Positions 1 to 6,311 of a DNA stretch of 15,856 nt are shown piece by piece. Under the pieces are notes generated by a model that was not told the origin of the DNA, did not search any database, and saw nothing but the letters and a program-made list of their open reading frames with translations. Each line of letters begins with the position of its first letter. The stretch's first letter is position 1. The DNA comes from RGIG5579 sp045580105 (lineage in GTDB: Bacteria > Bacillota > Clostridia > Oscillospirales > SIG627). The DNA lies in assembly GCA_045580105.1 (NCBI GenBank), contig JAZNNH010000064.1:1-15856 (forward strand). The letters are read 5' to 3'. The position numbers and the translations under genes were made by a program.

Positions 1-318
1 ACCGTTCTCAAATCCTCCGCCGGCGCCGCGGAACACCTTGCGGTATGCCGCGTTTCCAATTTGGGCCAACCCGTAGATTTGCTGAAAGAAAAAGGTCTTT
101 GGATCTACGCCTGCGAGGCGGACGGCAAGCCCTACGATCAGATGGACTACAAAGGTCCGATCGGCATCATTTTGGGCAGCGAAGGATTCGGGGTTTCTCG
201 TTTGTTAAAAGAAAAAAGCGACTTCATTGTTTCCCTGCCGATGCGCGGCAAAGTTAATTCCTTGAACGTTTCCTGCGCAGGGGCTGTGATTCTATATGAA
301 GCGGTCAAATTCAGATAA
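1..318 (+). CDS. SpoU/TrmH-family rRNA 2'-O-methyltransferase, C-terminal part (5' end outside window)
   Basis: The reading frame is open from base 1 and ends at 318, leaving the last 105 residues of a SpoU (SPOUT) methyltransferase. Members transfer a methyl group from S-adenosylmethionine to a ribose 2'-OH in 23S rRNA or tRNA, and form a trefoil knot in the C-terminal domain. The knot motifs are visible: an SSAGAAEHL-like stretch with an R-x-x-N-L strand at the left edge, IGIILGSEGFG at about 160-192, and SLPMRGKVNSLNVSCAGAVILYE near the end, which carries the Asn and Ser residues of motif 3. These resemble the RlmB/TrmH-type enzymes that modify 23S rRNA in Clostridia, but the exact target (RlmB or another paralogue) cannot be fixed without the N-terminal substrate-binding domain. 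The stop lies 20 nt before the next gene, which suggests one operon. Confidence 0.93.
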   Translation, partial: TVLKSSAGAAEHLAVCRVSNLGQPVDLLKEKGLWIYACEADGKPYDQMDYKGPIGIILGSEGFGVSRLLKEKSDFIVSLPMRGKVNSLNVSCAGAVILYEAVKFR

Positions 319-338
319 AATTTCGGAAAGGATTTTTC

Positions 339-2909
339 ATGGCTTCCACATACAGGTTCAAAAGAAACAGTAAACAAGAAGACCCCAACGTCGAACCGGC
401 AAAATCCTCTGGCACCGCGCAAACCGAACCGACTCCCGTCCACGACAACGATTTCTTCCCGCTTTTATTCGGGCAGGAGGAAAAAACCAAAGTCGAAGAC
501 ACGTCCCGTGACAGCAAAAAGAAAACAGATGCGGAAGATCTGACTTCCACGGATGATCTGCAAGCAACCGGCGAGGTTTCGCTTCCCGGCGCCGAAAAAG
601 ACAAGCCCGACGAATCCTTGTCGGATACACGCGCATTTTTGCCTTTCGGAAACGAGGAAAGCGAAAAGAAAGCCGTTCCCGATGATCTTTTGAAAGCGCT
701 TCAGGAAACGACGGTAGACAGTCAGAAGCTGGACGAGGTGTTCCACCTCTCCAAAACTTCCGGCAGCATCACGGAAAAGGATTTGGACGAAAAGACCGCC
801 CTTCTCAAGGAAATCTTCGGAACGGGCGACGACAAGAAGAAAAAGAAGAAAAAAGCCACCACCCCGGCAGAAAACGAGATCCTTCCCGAAGAGATCGAGG
901 AGGTTTTTGCATCCCCCAAAACGCTGGACGAGGCCCTGCGCGAAGTTCAGAATGAGATCGCAATCGAGCAATCGGACGACTACGTTGCCGTGCACGATTC
1001 CCAAGAAGAGAAAACCCGTGAATACGGCGCCTCTTTCTCGGTGGAAGAACTGGAAGAGCAGTTGAACAATCTGCACGCAACCCAAGAAAACACCCCGATT
1101 CCCGAATTGGCAGACGAGGTGCGTCTTCCCGATCAGGATAACCTTTATCAGGATACCTACGACGAGCTGGAAGACAAGCAAGTCAAACCCATGGGTCTTC
1201 CCGAAGAATTCACTTCTCCCGAAGAATACGATGAGTTTTCCGAGCACCTTCGCGGTCGCAACTACAAAACCATGTGCACCGCGCTTTGGTCGTTCTTGGC
1301 ATTTTTGCTTCTGTTTTATTTGGAAAGTGCGACCTTCTCCAATCTTTACCACCCCGCCGTTTTAAAACCCGGCGGCATTTACAACAGCATCATTTTCCTT
1401 TTGGTAGATCTTCAGCTCGTGCTGATTTCGGGTCTGATCGCCCTGCCCAGTCTCGGCGCAGGTCTGAAGGGTATGTTTACCGGAAAACCGAACCGGCACT
1501 GCGCACCTGCGATTCTGACGGTCTTTGCCTTGATCCACCCAATTGTTCTTTTGATCACAAAAACACAGGATTATCCTTTGTTTGGCTGCCTTGCCGCGTT
1601 GTTCCTTTTCGTAGATTCGATTGCGGGCTTCTTAGAATCCAAACGGATTTTGCGCTCGTTCCGCATCTGCGCCAGAAAAGGCGACAAGCTCGTTGCAACC
1701 GAAGTGGCAGGAGAATCTGCCGAAGCGGAAGCGTTCCGCGAGCAGCTGGAAGGAGATCCTAAATTCTACACGGTTCAAAAAGCTTCTTTTGTGGATGGAT
1801 TTTTCAAGCAAATGAATGAAAACACAAAAGCAAACCGAACCTTCGGTGTTTCTTTGATCCTCTCTCTTGTGATCACCGTCGCATTCGCCGCTTTTTCCTA
1901 TTGGAAAGAGCCGAACGTAGCTCTCACGGCAAACCGTTTCATGACCATGGCAATGATGACGTTCCCGCTTTCCGGTATTTTCACGGTCGCACTTCCCTTT
2001 TCTCACCTTTCCAAAAAAGCAGAAAAGACGGAATGTGCCATTTTGAGCACCGCGCAGGCAGAAAACTATGCCGATGCTGACGTGGTTTCCTTTACAGACC
2101 GCGAGATCTTCCCGCCCAAAAACGTGAAGGTCACCACCATCAGAACCTACGGACAAACCCGAATTGACAAAGCCATCCTCATCGCCGCTATGATTTTCCA
2201 AAAGCTGGGTGGCCCCCTGTCGCACGTATTCAAGAAAACGATTTCCGACGTGTACTCTGAAATTCCCGAAAATTTTGATTTTTTGGAAATCACCGCAGAC
2301 GGTTTGTGCGCCAAAATTGACGGAAAAGACGTTTTTGTCGGTAACAAGAACTATTTGCTCTCCTACGATTTCGGCTATACCAAAGATACGATGGACGAGC
2401 CGTTTGAAGCCAAGACCGGTAAGATCATGTATATGGTGATCGGCTCGGAATTGGCGGCAAAATTCTACATCCGTTATTCGATGAGCAAGCGTTTCCAAAA
2501 GACCATTCTTTCCCTGTTCAAGTGCGGCATCTGTCCCGCAGTCAAGACCTGCGACCCCAACATCGATGCCGATCTCTTCCGCACCCTGTTGCAAAACGAT
2601 AAGATTCCCGCCGGCATCATCAAGACCTGCGATGCTATGAAAGACGCTCCGGCTCTGGAACGAAGCGAAAGCGGCTTGGTTTGCACCTCTTCCATTGCCA
2701 ATCTTCTTTCCGCGTTTTGCCTTTGCGATTCCCTAAAACACCTTTGCCGCACCAACGCCGTCATGAAAATGCTTTCCTTGCTGGTGGGCGCGGGCGTTGT
2801 CGTGTTCCTGTACTTGATTGAAAACCTCACGAAAATTTCCGGTTTGTTTGCAATCCTGTATCAGCTTTTGTGGATGATCCCCGTGATCATTCCCTCCCTT
2901 TCCGAGTAA
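339..2909 (+). CDS. Degenerate P1B-type ATPase-like membrane protein with acidic N-terminal extension
   Basis: This 856-residue protein starts at an ATG 6 nt after AAAGGA. Residues 1-310 are acidic, low-complexity and probably disordered, with a run of seven lysines at 166-172. Eight membrane segments follow at about 313-333, 348-370, 389-408, 414-434, 502-522, 534-554, 811-830 and 836-854. This 4+2+2 layout, with soluble parts between, is that of heavy-metal P1B ATPases. Between TM6 and TM7 the order of the ATPase domains can be followed: FTDREIFPP (585-593) sits where DKTGTLT belongs, DGLCAKIDGKDVFVGN (654-669) resembles the nucleotide-domain strand, TCDP (737-740) replaces TGDN, and CDAMKDAPAL (764-773) replaces GDGxNDAPAL. 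The CPC metal site in the sixth segment is absent (TFPL). Ion pumping is therefore doubtful, and a regulatory or structural role is more likely. It probably shares an operon with the upstream methyltransferase and the downstream tRNA. Confidence 0.8.
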   Translation: MASTYRFKRNSKQEDPNVEPAKSSGTAQTEPTPVHDNDFFPLLFGQEEKTKVEDTSRDSKKKTDAEDLTSTDDLQATGEVSLPGAEKDKPDESLSDTRAFLPFGNEESEKKAVPDDLLKALQETTVDSQKLDEVFHLSKTSGSITEKDLDEKTALLKEIFGTGDDKKKKKKKATTPAENEILPEEIEEVFASPKTLDEALREVQNEIAIEQSDDYVAVHDSQEEKTREYGASFSVEELEEQLNNLHATQENTPIPELADEVRLPDQDNLYQDTYDELEDKQVKPMGLPEEFTSPEEYDEFSEHLRGRNYKTMCTALWSFLAFLLLFYLESATFSNLYHPAVLKPGGIYNSIIFLLVDLQLVLISGLIALPSLGAGLKGMFTGKPNRHCAPAILTVFALIHPIVLLITKTQDYPLFGCLAALFLFVDSIAGFLESKRILRSFRICARKGDKLVATEVAGESAEAEAFREQLEGDPKFYTVQKASFVDGFFKQMNENTKANRTFGVSLILSLVITVAFAAFSYWKEPNVALTANRFMTMAMMTFPLSGIFTVALPFSHLSKKAEKTECAILSTAQAENYADADVVSFTDREIFPPKNVKVTTIRTYGQTRIDKAILIAAMIFQKLGGPLSHVFKKTISDVYSEIPENFDFLEITADGLCAKIDGKDVFVGNKNYLLSYDFGYTKDTMDEPFEAKTGKIMYMVIGSELAAKFYIRYSMSKRFQKTILSLFKCGICPAVKTCDPNIDADLFRTLLQNDKIPAGIIKTCDAMKDAPALERSESGLVCTSSIANLLSAFCLCDSLKHLCRTNAVMKMLSLLVGAGVVVFLYLIENLTKISGLFAILYQLLWMIPVIIPSLSE

Positions 2910-2917
2910 GCAATTCA

Positions 2918-2940
2918 CAAGTGCCGAATTTCGGCACTTG
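2918..2940 (+). repeat. Perfect 11-bp hairpin between the ATPase-like gene and tRNA-Arg
   Basis: Arms CAAGTGCCGAA and TTCGGCACTTG are perfectly complementary with one base between them, so the real loop would open a few pairs. No T-run follows, so it is a poor intrinsic terminator. It lies 4 nt before the tRNA, where it could protect the mRNA 3' end after tRNA 5' processing. Confidence 0.6.
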
Positions 2941-2944
2941 AAAT

Positions 2945-3021
2945 CCACCCTTAGCGCAACTGGATAGAGCATCAGATTCCGATTCTGAAGGTTGGGAGTT
3001 CGAACCTCCTGGGGTGGACCA
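2945..3021 (+). tRNA. tRNA-Arg (anticodon CCG)
   Basis: A full cloverleaf can be drawn. The acceptor stem is CCACCCT with GGGGTGG (T-G at the base). The anticodon stem is TCAGA/TCTGA around loop TTCCGAT, giving anticodon CCG, which reads CGG. The T-arm is GGGAG-TTCGAAC-CTCCT. Discriminator A and an encoded CCA complete the 3' end. The D-stem has one mismatch. No promoter of its own is visible in the 35 nt after the preceding gene, so it may be released from that gene's transcript. A strong terminator follows directly. Confidence 0.95.
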
Positions 3022-3022
3022 A

Positions 3023-3055
3023 AAAAGACCGACGTAATTTACACGTCGGTCTTTT
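3023..3055. terminator. Bidirectional intrinsic terminator
   Basis: Stem AAAAGACCGACGT / ACGTCGGTCTTTT has a 7-nt loop and T-runs on both strands. It ends the tRNA-Arg transcript going right. It overlaps the 3' end of the leftward gene at 3039-3326 and would end that transcript as well. Confidence 0.93.
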
Positions 3056-3326
3056 CTTTTTTGATCCATCCGCAAGAAAAATAATCCTCCATCAATTCTT
3101 CCACCATGCGAGGGCTGGTATCGCTTTCCACACAACGATCCAAAAAGATCTTCAGATAACGCGTGCGATGCGGCAGTTCGGAAAGTCGAATGGTGTAGGA
3201 AAGTTTTCCCGATTCCCATTCCCTGCCGAAAAAGGACAACTCCTCTCTTTTTTGGATCAAAATATATTCTGATTTCAATGCATTTTGTTGAACTGTTTTA
3301 TAATAAAGAATTCGTGAAACTGCCAT
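3039..3326 (-). CDS. Small protein resembling DUF6514
   Basis: A 95-residue protein with no signal peptide or membrane segment. The start is supported by GCGGAGAA about 7 nt before the ATG and by a good promoter just upstream. The C-terminal half has a short beta-rich stretch (roughly FGREWESGKLSYTIRLSEL) followed by a helical tail in which S-P-R-M-V-E-E-L-M-E-D-Y-F recalls the S-P-x-H-x-x-D-V-V-E-D-F-L ending I associate with DUF6514 proteins of Clostridia. That match is from memory and moderate. The family has no known function. Its last codons run into the terminator stem shared with the tRNA-Arg unit. It is transcribed away from the CARF nuclease gene, so a joint role is not implied by operon structure. 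Confidence 0.72.
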   Translation of the reverse strand: MAVSRILYYKTVQQNALKSEYILIQKREELSFFGREWESGKLSYTIRLSELPHRTRYLKIFLDRCVESDTSPRMVEELMEDYFSCGWIKKEKTDV

Positions 3327-3359
3327 CTGTTTTCTCCGCTATTTTTTTGACCAAAAAGC

Positions 3360-3388
3360 AGTATATACAAAGAAAAACAAAAATGCAA
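3360..3388 (-). promoter_or_regulatory. Sigma-70-type promoter of the DUF6514-like gene
   Basis: On the minus strand, -35 TTGCAT, a 17-nt spacer and -10 TATACT lie about 34 nt before the start codon, giving a short leader that carries the GGAGA ribosome binding site. Confidence 0.8.
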
Positions 3389-3652
3389 GAGGGTGTTTTT
3401 CGCGGTTTTTCAAGCTTTTTGTGCAGCTTGTCAAGATTGGTTGACAAGAAATTATTTTCTTAACTTTTTTTCGACGGAATGAGAAATTTTTGATTCGAAA
3501 AAAATATTTTATGAATATTTTCATCGAATTTTTGAATGTTTTCAAGATAATATCGGTAAATATCGCCAAAAATGAATATTTTGTTCTTTTTATCCATTCC
3601 GCGCTTCATTTTTGTGAATGTTGCACAAATCCATTTTTTCAATTTCAGAGAA
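3389..3652. other. AT-rich intergenic stretch without a supported gene
   Basis: Between the DUF6514-like gene and the CARF nuclease gene lies about 380 nt, very AT-rich in its centre. It holds an inverted repeat at 3427-3448 (CTTGTCAA, 6 nt, TTGACAAG) and an 11-nt direct repeat ATGAATATTTT at 3511-3521 and 3572-3582. The short open frames in it lack ribosome binding sites and have A/T-driven composition. I see no CRISPR repeats and no RNA gene I recognise. Confidence 0.6.
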
Positions 3653-3682
3653 TTGACAAGCATCGACCCTGCGTTTTATAAT
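3653..3682 (+). promoter_or_regulatory. Consensus sigma-70-type promoter of the CARF nuclease gene
   Basis: TTGACA (3653-3658), an 18-nt spacer and TATAAT (3677-3682) match both consensus hexamers exactly. The ribosome binding site GGAGG (3699-3703) and ATG at 3709 follow, leaving a leader of only about 20 nt. The gene is therefore probably expressed constitutively unless repressed. Confidence 0.9.
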
Positions 3683-3708
3683 GGAATCAGAACAAATCGG
3701 AGGTTGTT

Positions 3709-4896
3709 ATGAAGCGGATCTTGGTGGAATTTTATTCTTGGAAAGCACCGGAAAATCTGATCTCTCTACTGAAAGAGCGCTATGACAGGGTCTATTTTCT
3801 GTATTTTCAGACAGGACTTGCTCCCAAACCGAAAGAAAAACGGATGATCGGTGACGTTGTGCAGCAAATTCTGGGCTTTCGTCCCCATTTTCTTCCCATT
3901 CAAGCAATGGAACCCTCCGCGGTTTTGGACGTGCTTGGCAAGCTCTTAACGTCCGGGGTATCGATAGAGATTGATCTGACCGGCGGAAACGAAATTTTTC
4001 TTGCCTGCGCCGGTATGTTTCTTGCCGAGCATCCCGCCTTTCCCATTTCGCTTCATCAATATGACATCAAAAGCGGAAAGGAAGTATTTCGCTACCCCGA
4101 AAAAAGAATTCCGGAAGATCATTTCCCCCATTACTTGAGTGTACCGCAGATCTTTTCCCTCAACGGAACGTTCCCGCTGACTTCGCCCTCCCATCATTTT
4201 ACGCGCGGTCCTCTGCGAGAAGAAATCTTGCGGCTTTGGAGAGCCGTCGGGCGATACAACAAAGAATGGAATCTGTTCTGTTCCCTGCCCTGTGAGCTTC
4301 AGAACACCAAGGGGACCCATTTTCAAAAGTGCATCGGCACCGATGCGCGGCAACGTGCTTCTTGGCGCATCATTTCCCAGCAATTAAAGCTTGCCGGCAT
4401 TTTGAAAAACGGAACCGTCCATTCCGCTCACGGCAGATGCTATGCCGAATTTGATCTGGACGTTGCACGCGAGGCGCTTCTTCTCTATGAAAAAGCAGGC
4501 AATCTTCTGGAGCTGTATACGGCAATGGCCGCCTTTGATTCCGATCGCTTCCACGACATTCGCGTGGGTGTGACGGCGGATTGGAACGGGCGCCGTGCCG
4601 CGCCGCAAAAGCCGGATCCGCGTAACGAAATCGATTTGGTTTTGATGCGACAAAACCTACCGATCATTGCCAGCTGCAAAAACACCTATCCCCAAAATGA
4701 ATTTTTGTATGAGATCGGGACGATCGCGCGTCACTACGGCGGTCCATACGCCACGGCAGCCCTTCTCACCGCAAACGCCGCTTCCGCCACCGTTCGCCAA
4801 CGCGCCAAAGAAATGGGAATCGTTTTGATCGAAAACATCAACAAAAAATCCTACGATGAATTGGTTCAATTGTTTGAAACGCTGTTCTCCACGTAA
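3709..4896 (+). CDS. Card1/Can2-like protein (DUF1887): CARF sensor with PD-(D/E)XK nuclease domain
   Basis: The 395-residue length fits Card1-type proteins. The N-terminal part (about 1-150) looks like a CARF Rossmann domain: strand KRILVEFYS at the start and IEIDLTGGNEIFLACAG at 86-102, the TGG loop that in relatives binds cyclic oligoadenylate. A winged-helix-like middle (about 175-255) follows, then the nuclease core: NEID (D309), a strand ending in ASCK (K324), then NEFLYEI (E331, E335) and a RHYGGPYA segment. Known family members are activated by cyclic oligoadenylates from type III CRISPR Cas10 and cut RNA and/or DNA. Here the ExK glutamate is serine (S322), so catalysis, if present, may use a shifted glutamate such as E331. 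No cas gene or CRISPR array lies in the window. It is a single-gene unit with its own promoter and terminator. Confidence 0.85.
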   Translation: MKRILVEFYSWKAPENLISLLKERYDRVYFLYFQTGLAPKPKEKRMIGDVVQQILGFRPHFLPIQAMEPSAVLDVLGKLLTSGVSIEIDLTGGNEIFLACAGMFLAEHPAFPISLHQYDIKSGKEVFRYPEKRIPEDHFPHYLSVPQIFSLNGTFPLTSPSHHFTRGPLREEILRLWRAVGRYNKEWNLFCSLPCELQNTKGTHFQKCIGTDARQRASWRIISQQLKLAGILKNGTVHSAHGRCYAEFDLDVAREALLLYEKAGNLLELYTAMAAFDSDRFHDIRVGVTADWNGRRAAPQKPDPRNEIDLVLMRQNLPIIASCKNTYPQNEFLYEIGTIARHYGGPYATAALLTANAASATVRQRAKEMGIVLIENINKKSYDELVQLFETLFST

Positions 4897-4907
4897 ACTG
4901 GCAAAAG

Positions 4908-4939
4908 AAAAAAGACACACGAAATCGTGTGTCTTTTTT
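4908..4939. terminator. Bidirectional intrinsic terminator between the CARF nuclease and ald
   Basis: Stem AAAAAAGACACACGA / TCGTGTGTCTTTTTT with a tiny loop has A- and T-runs on both sides. It can end the rightward nuclease transcript and the leftward ald transcript, whose stop lies at 4953. Confidence 0.93.
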
Positions 4940-4952
4940 ACCGGCATTTTTC

Positions 4953-6128
4953 TTATTTGGTAAACTCGGGATAGAAGTTGTTGCTGCGAGTGGTGGTAGC
5001 GGGGGGTGCGGGATCCAGATTCTTATCTTCGATTCCCAAGATGGTTTCGGGACGAACCCAAGGACGACCCTGAATTCCACTGGTTTCTTCGTGAGTCAGA
5101 TAACCCTTGTATGCAGTCAAGCTACGACGAATGAAGCCATCGCGAACACAAGCTTCGGTCACGCCGTTGTTCAGAATGTTGAGCAGCATCGGAAGCGTTT
5201 CGGAAGCAAGAGCCACGGTGGTGGAGTGAGCCACAGCGCCGGGGATGTTGCTTACGCAGTAGTGAACGACACCGTTCACCACATAACGGGGGTTGTCGTG
5301 GTGGGTTTCGTGGCTGGATTCGATGGCGCCGGGATCGTCGTTGGAAATATCAACCAAAACGCTGCCGGGTTCCATCAATTTGAGCATTTCCTTATCAATG
5401 AGGAAGTCTTTTCTTTGCTTGGGCCACTTCACACAGTTGATGACCATATCCATCTGAGGAAGAACGGAGGTAATCGTTTCCTTGGTACAGAACATGGTGC
5501 TGATCTTATTGTGGTAACGGTCTCCGAGCATTTTCAGAACACCGATGTTGATATCCATTACGGTCACGTTAGCACCCAGCGCATACAGGATCGAAAGAGC
5601 ACCCTGTCCTACGATACCGCCGCCGAGAATGAGCACGTTCATACGGGGAGCGCCAGCAAAACCGCCGACGAACTTTCCTTTGCCGCCGTTGATGGTGAGC
5701 ATCGATTCCAAACCGAAAAGAGCTCCTTGCTTGCCGGCAGCTTCGCAGTTGGGCGAACCGTAGCGGTGGCTGTCTTCTGCGGTGATGGCAATGCATTTGC
5801 TATCCAAAATGGCCTGTACTTCTTCGGGGTGGCCTGCGGGATGGATGCAGCAGTAAACGATCTGATCTTCACGCAGATAGCCGTATTCCGATTCCTGAAT
5901 TTCTTTTACCTTAGCAACAAAGTCGCACTTTGCCCAAAGCTCAGCTGCTTCGTCGCAAATGGTAGCGCCTGCTTTTTCATAGGCCGCATCCGTGAAGCCA
6001 CAGCCCTGTCCTGCGCCCTTCTGCACCAAGACCTTGTGACCTGCGGCAACGATAGAGCTTACCTCCACGGGAGTACAGATCACTCGATTTTCTCCGATTT
6101 TAATGTCCTTTAATACACCAAAAACCAT
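4953..6128 (-). CDS. ald: Alanine dehydrogenase (AlaDH/PNT family)
   Basis: A 391-residue enzyme that should interconvert L-alanine and pyruvate plus ammonia with NAD(H). I place the start at the second ATG: GGAG is 8 nt before it but only 2 nt before the upstream ATG (6134). With this start the key residues fall at the family's usual numbers: R15, K75 in VKVKE and H96 in CCIHPAG. The Rossmann loop GGGIVG lies at 169-174 and the cofactor-binding Asp at about 192 (VMDIN). D264, in SNDDPG, probably matches the catalytic Asp. The end of the chain carries an extra tail of roughly 35 residues rich in Pro, Thr and Asn that typical members of about 370 residues lack. The segment around 117-130 is shorter than in characterised enzymes, so substrate preference may differ. 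It is divergent from a LysR-type regulator that probably controls it. Confidence 0.87.
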   Translation of the reverse strand: MVFGVLKDIKIGENRVICTPVEVSSIVAAGHKVLVQKGAGQGCGFTDAAYEKAGATICDEAAELWAKCDFVAKVKEIQESEYGYLREDQIVYCCIHPAGHPEEVQAILDSKCIAITAEDSHRYGSPNCEAAGKQGALFGLESMLTINGGKGKFVGGFAGAPRMNVLILGGGIVGQGALSILYALGANVTVMDINIGVLKMLGDRYHNKISTMFCTKETITSVLPQMDMVINCVKWPKQRKDFLIDKEMLKLMEPGSVLVDISNDDPGAIESSHETHHDNPRYVVNGVVHYCVSNIPGAVAHSTTVALASETLPMLLNILNNGVTEACVRDGFIRRSLTAYKGYLTHEETSGIQGRPWVRPETILGIEDKNLDPAPPATTTRSNNFYPEFTK

Positions 6129-6224
6129 CTTCATTTCTCCTTTTTATTATAAATCTTGCGTTTTGTTTCGTTGGATCCGAACGCTGTTTTTCGAACCCAA
6201 TATAAAACAAAACTTTCCTTTTCC

Positions 6225-6253
6225 ATTATAGTTTTATTTTTCCTACTTGTAAA
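6225..6253 (-). promoter_or_regulatory. Promoter of ald
   Basis: On the minus strand, -35 TTTACA, a 17-nt spacer and -10 TATAAT. The -35 box lies inside the 9-bp palindrome at 6240-6260 and is almost superimposed on the -35 box of the opposing lysR promoter. Confidence 0.85.
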
Positions 6254-6260
6254 GTAGGAA
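6240..6260. promoter_or_regulatory. Operator-like palindrome over both -35 boxes (ald/lysR)
   Basis: TTCCTACTT-GTA-AAGTAGGAA has perfect 9-bp arms. It covers the -35 elements of both divergent promoters, the usual place for a LysR-type regulator site. The binding protein is inferred, not shown. Confidence 0.75.
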
Positions 6261-6275
6261 TTTTTATGATAAAAT
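6247..6275 (+). promoter_or_regulatory. Promoter of the lysR-type gene
   Basis: -35 TTGTAA (6247-6252), a 17-nt spacer and -10 TAAAAT (6270-6275). The -10 box runs into the second palindrome (6273-6294), which fits negative autoregulation. Confidence 0.7.
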
Positions 6276-6294
6276 ATTGATTGCAATCAATATT
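6273..6294. promoter_or_regulatory. Perfect 22-bp palindrome downstream of the lysR promoter
   Basis: AATATTGATTG followed directly by its exact reverse complement CAATCAATATT. It includes the ATTG-N-CAAT dyad style seen at LysR-type sites and spans the expected transcription start of the regulator gene. Confidence 0.8.
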
Positions 6295-6311
6295 ACTTCG
6301 GAGGGTATGAA

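Noticed and set aside
828..860. Frameshift at the A-rich lysine run in the ATPase-like gene
   Set aside because: The frame continues unbroken on both sides with the same acidic composition and leads into the membrane domain, so no shift is needed.
465..1352. Long minus-strand frames (also 1632-2594) inside the ATPase-like gene
   Set aside because: Shadows of the real frame; no start signals, and the plus-strand protein shows coherent topology and motif order.
2945..3021. tRNA-Arg(CCG) as an integration site for a mobile element
   Set aside because: No duplicate of the tRNA 3' end, integrase or transposase is present in the window.
3389..3652. A CRISPR array or Cas genes near the CARF nuclease
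   Set aside because: No regularly spaced direct repeats of 25-40 nt exist in the gap or elsewhere in the window, and no neighbouring protein resembles a Cas effector.
3339..3681. Short open frames in both strands of the AT-rich gap (61-76 codons)
   Set aside because: No ribosome binding sites, very high Phe/Lys/Ile content as expected from A/T-rich DNA, and overlap with two well-formed promoters.
4929..6113. A 394-codon open frame on the plus strand opposite ald
   Set aside because: It mirrors ald codon for codon on the other strand, has no ribosome binding site, and its translation is compositionally odd. The minus-strand frame has exact family residues R15, K75 and H96.
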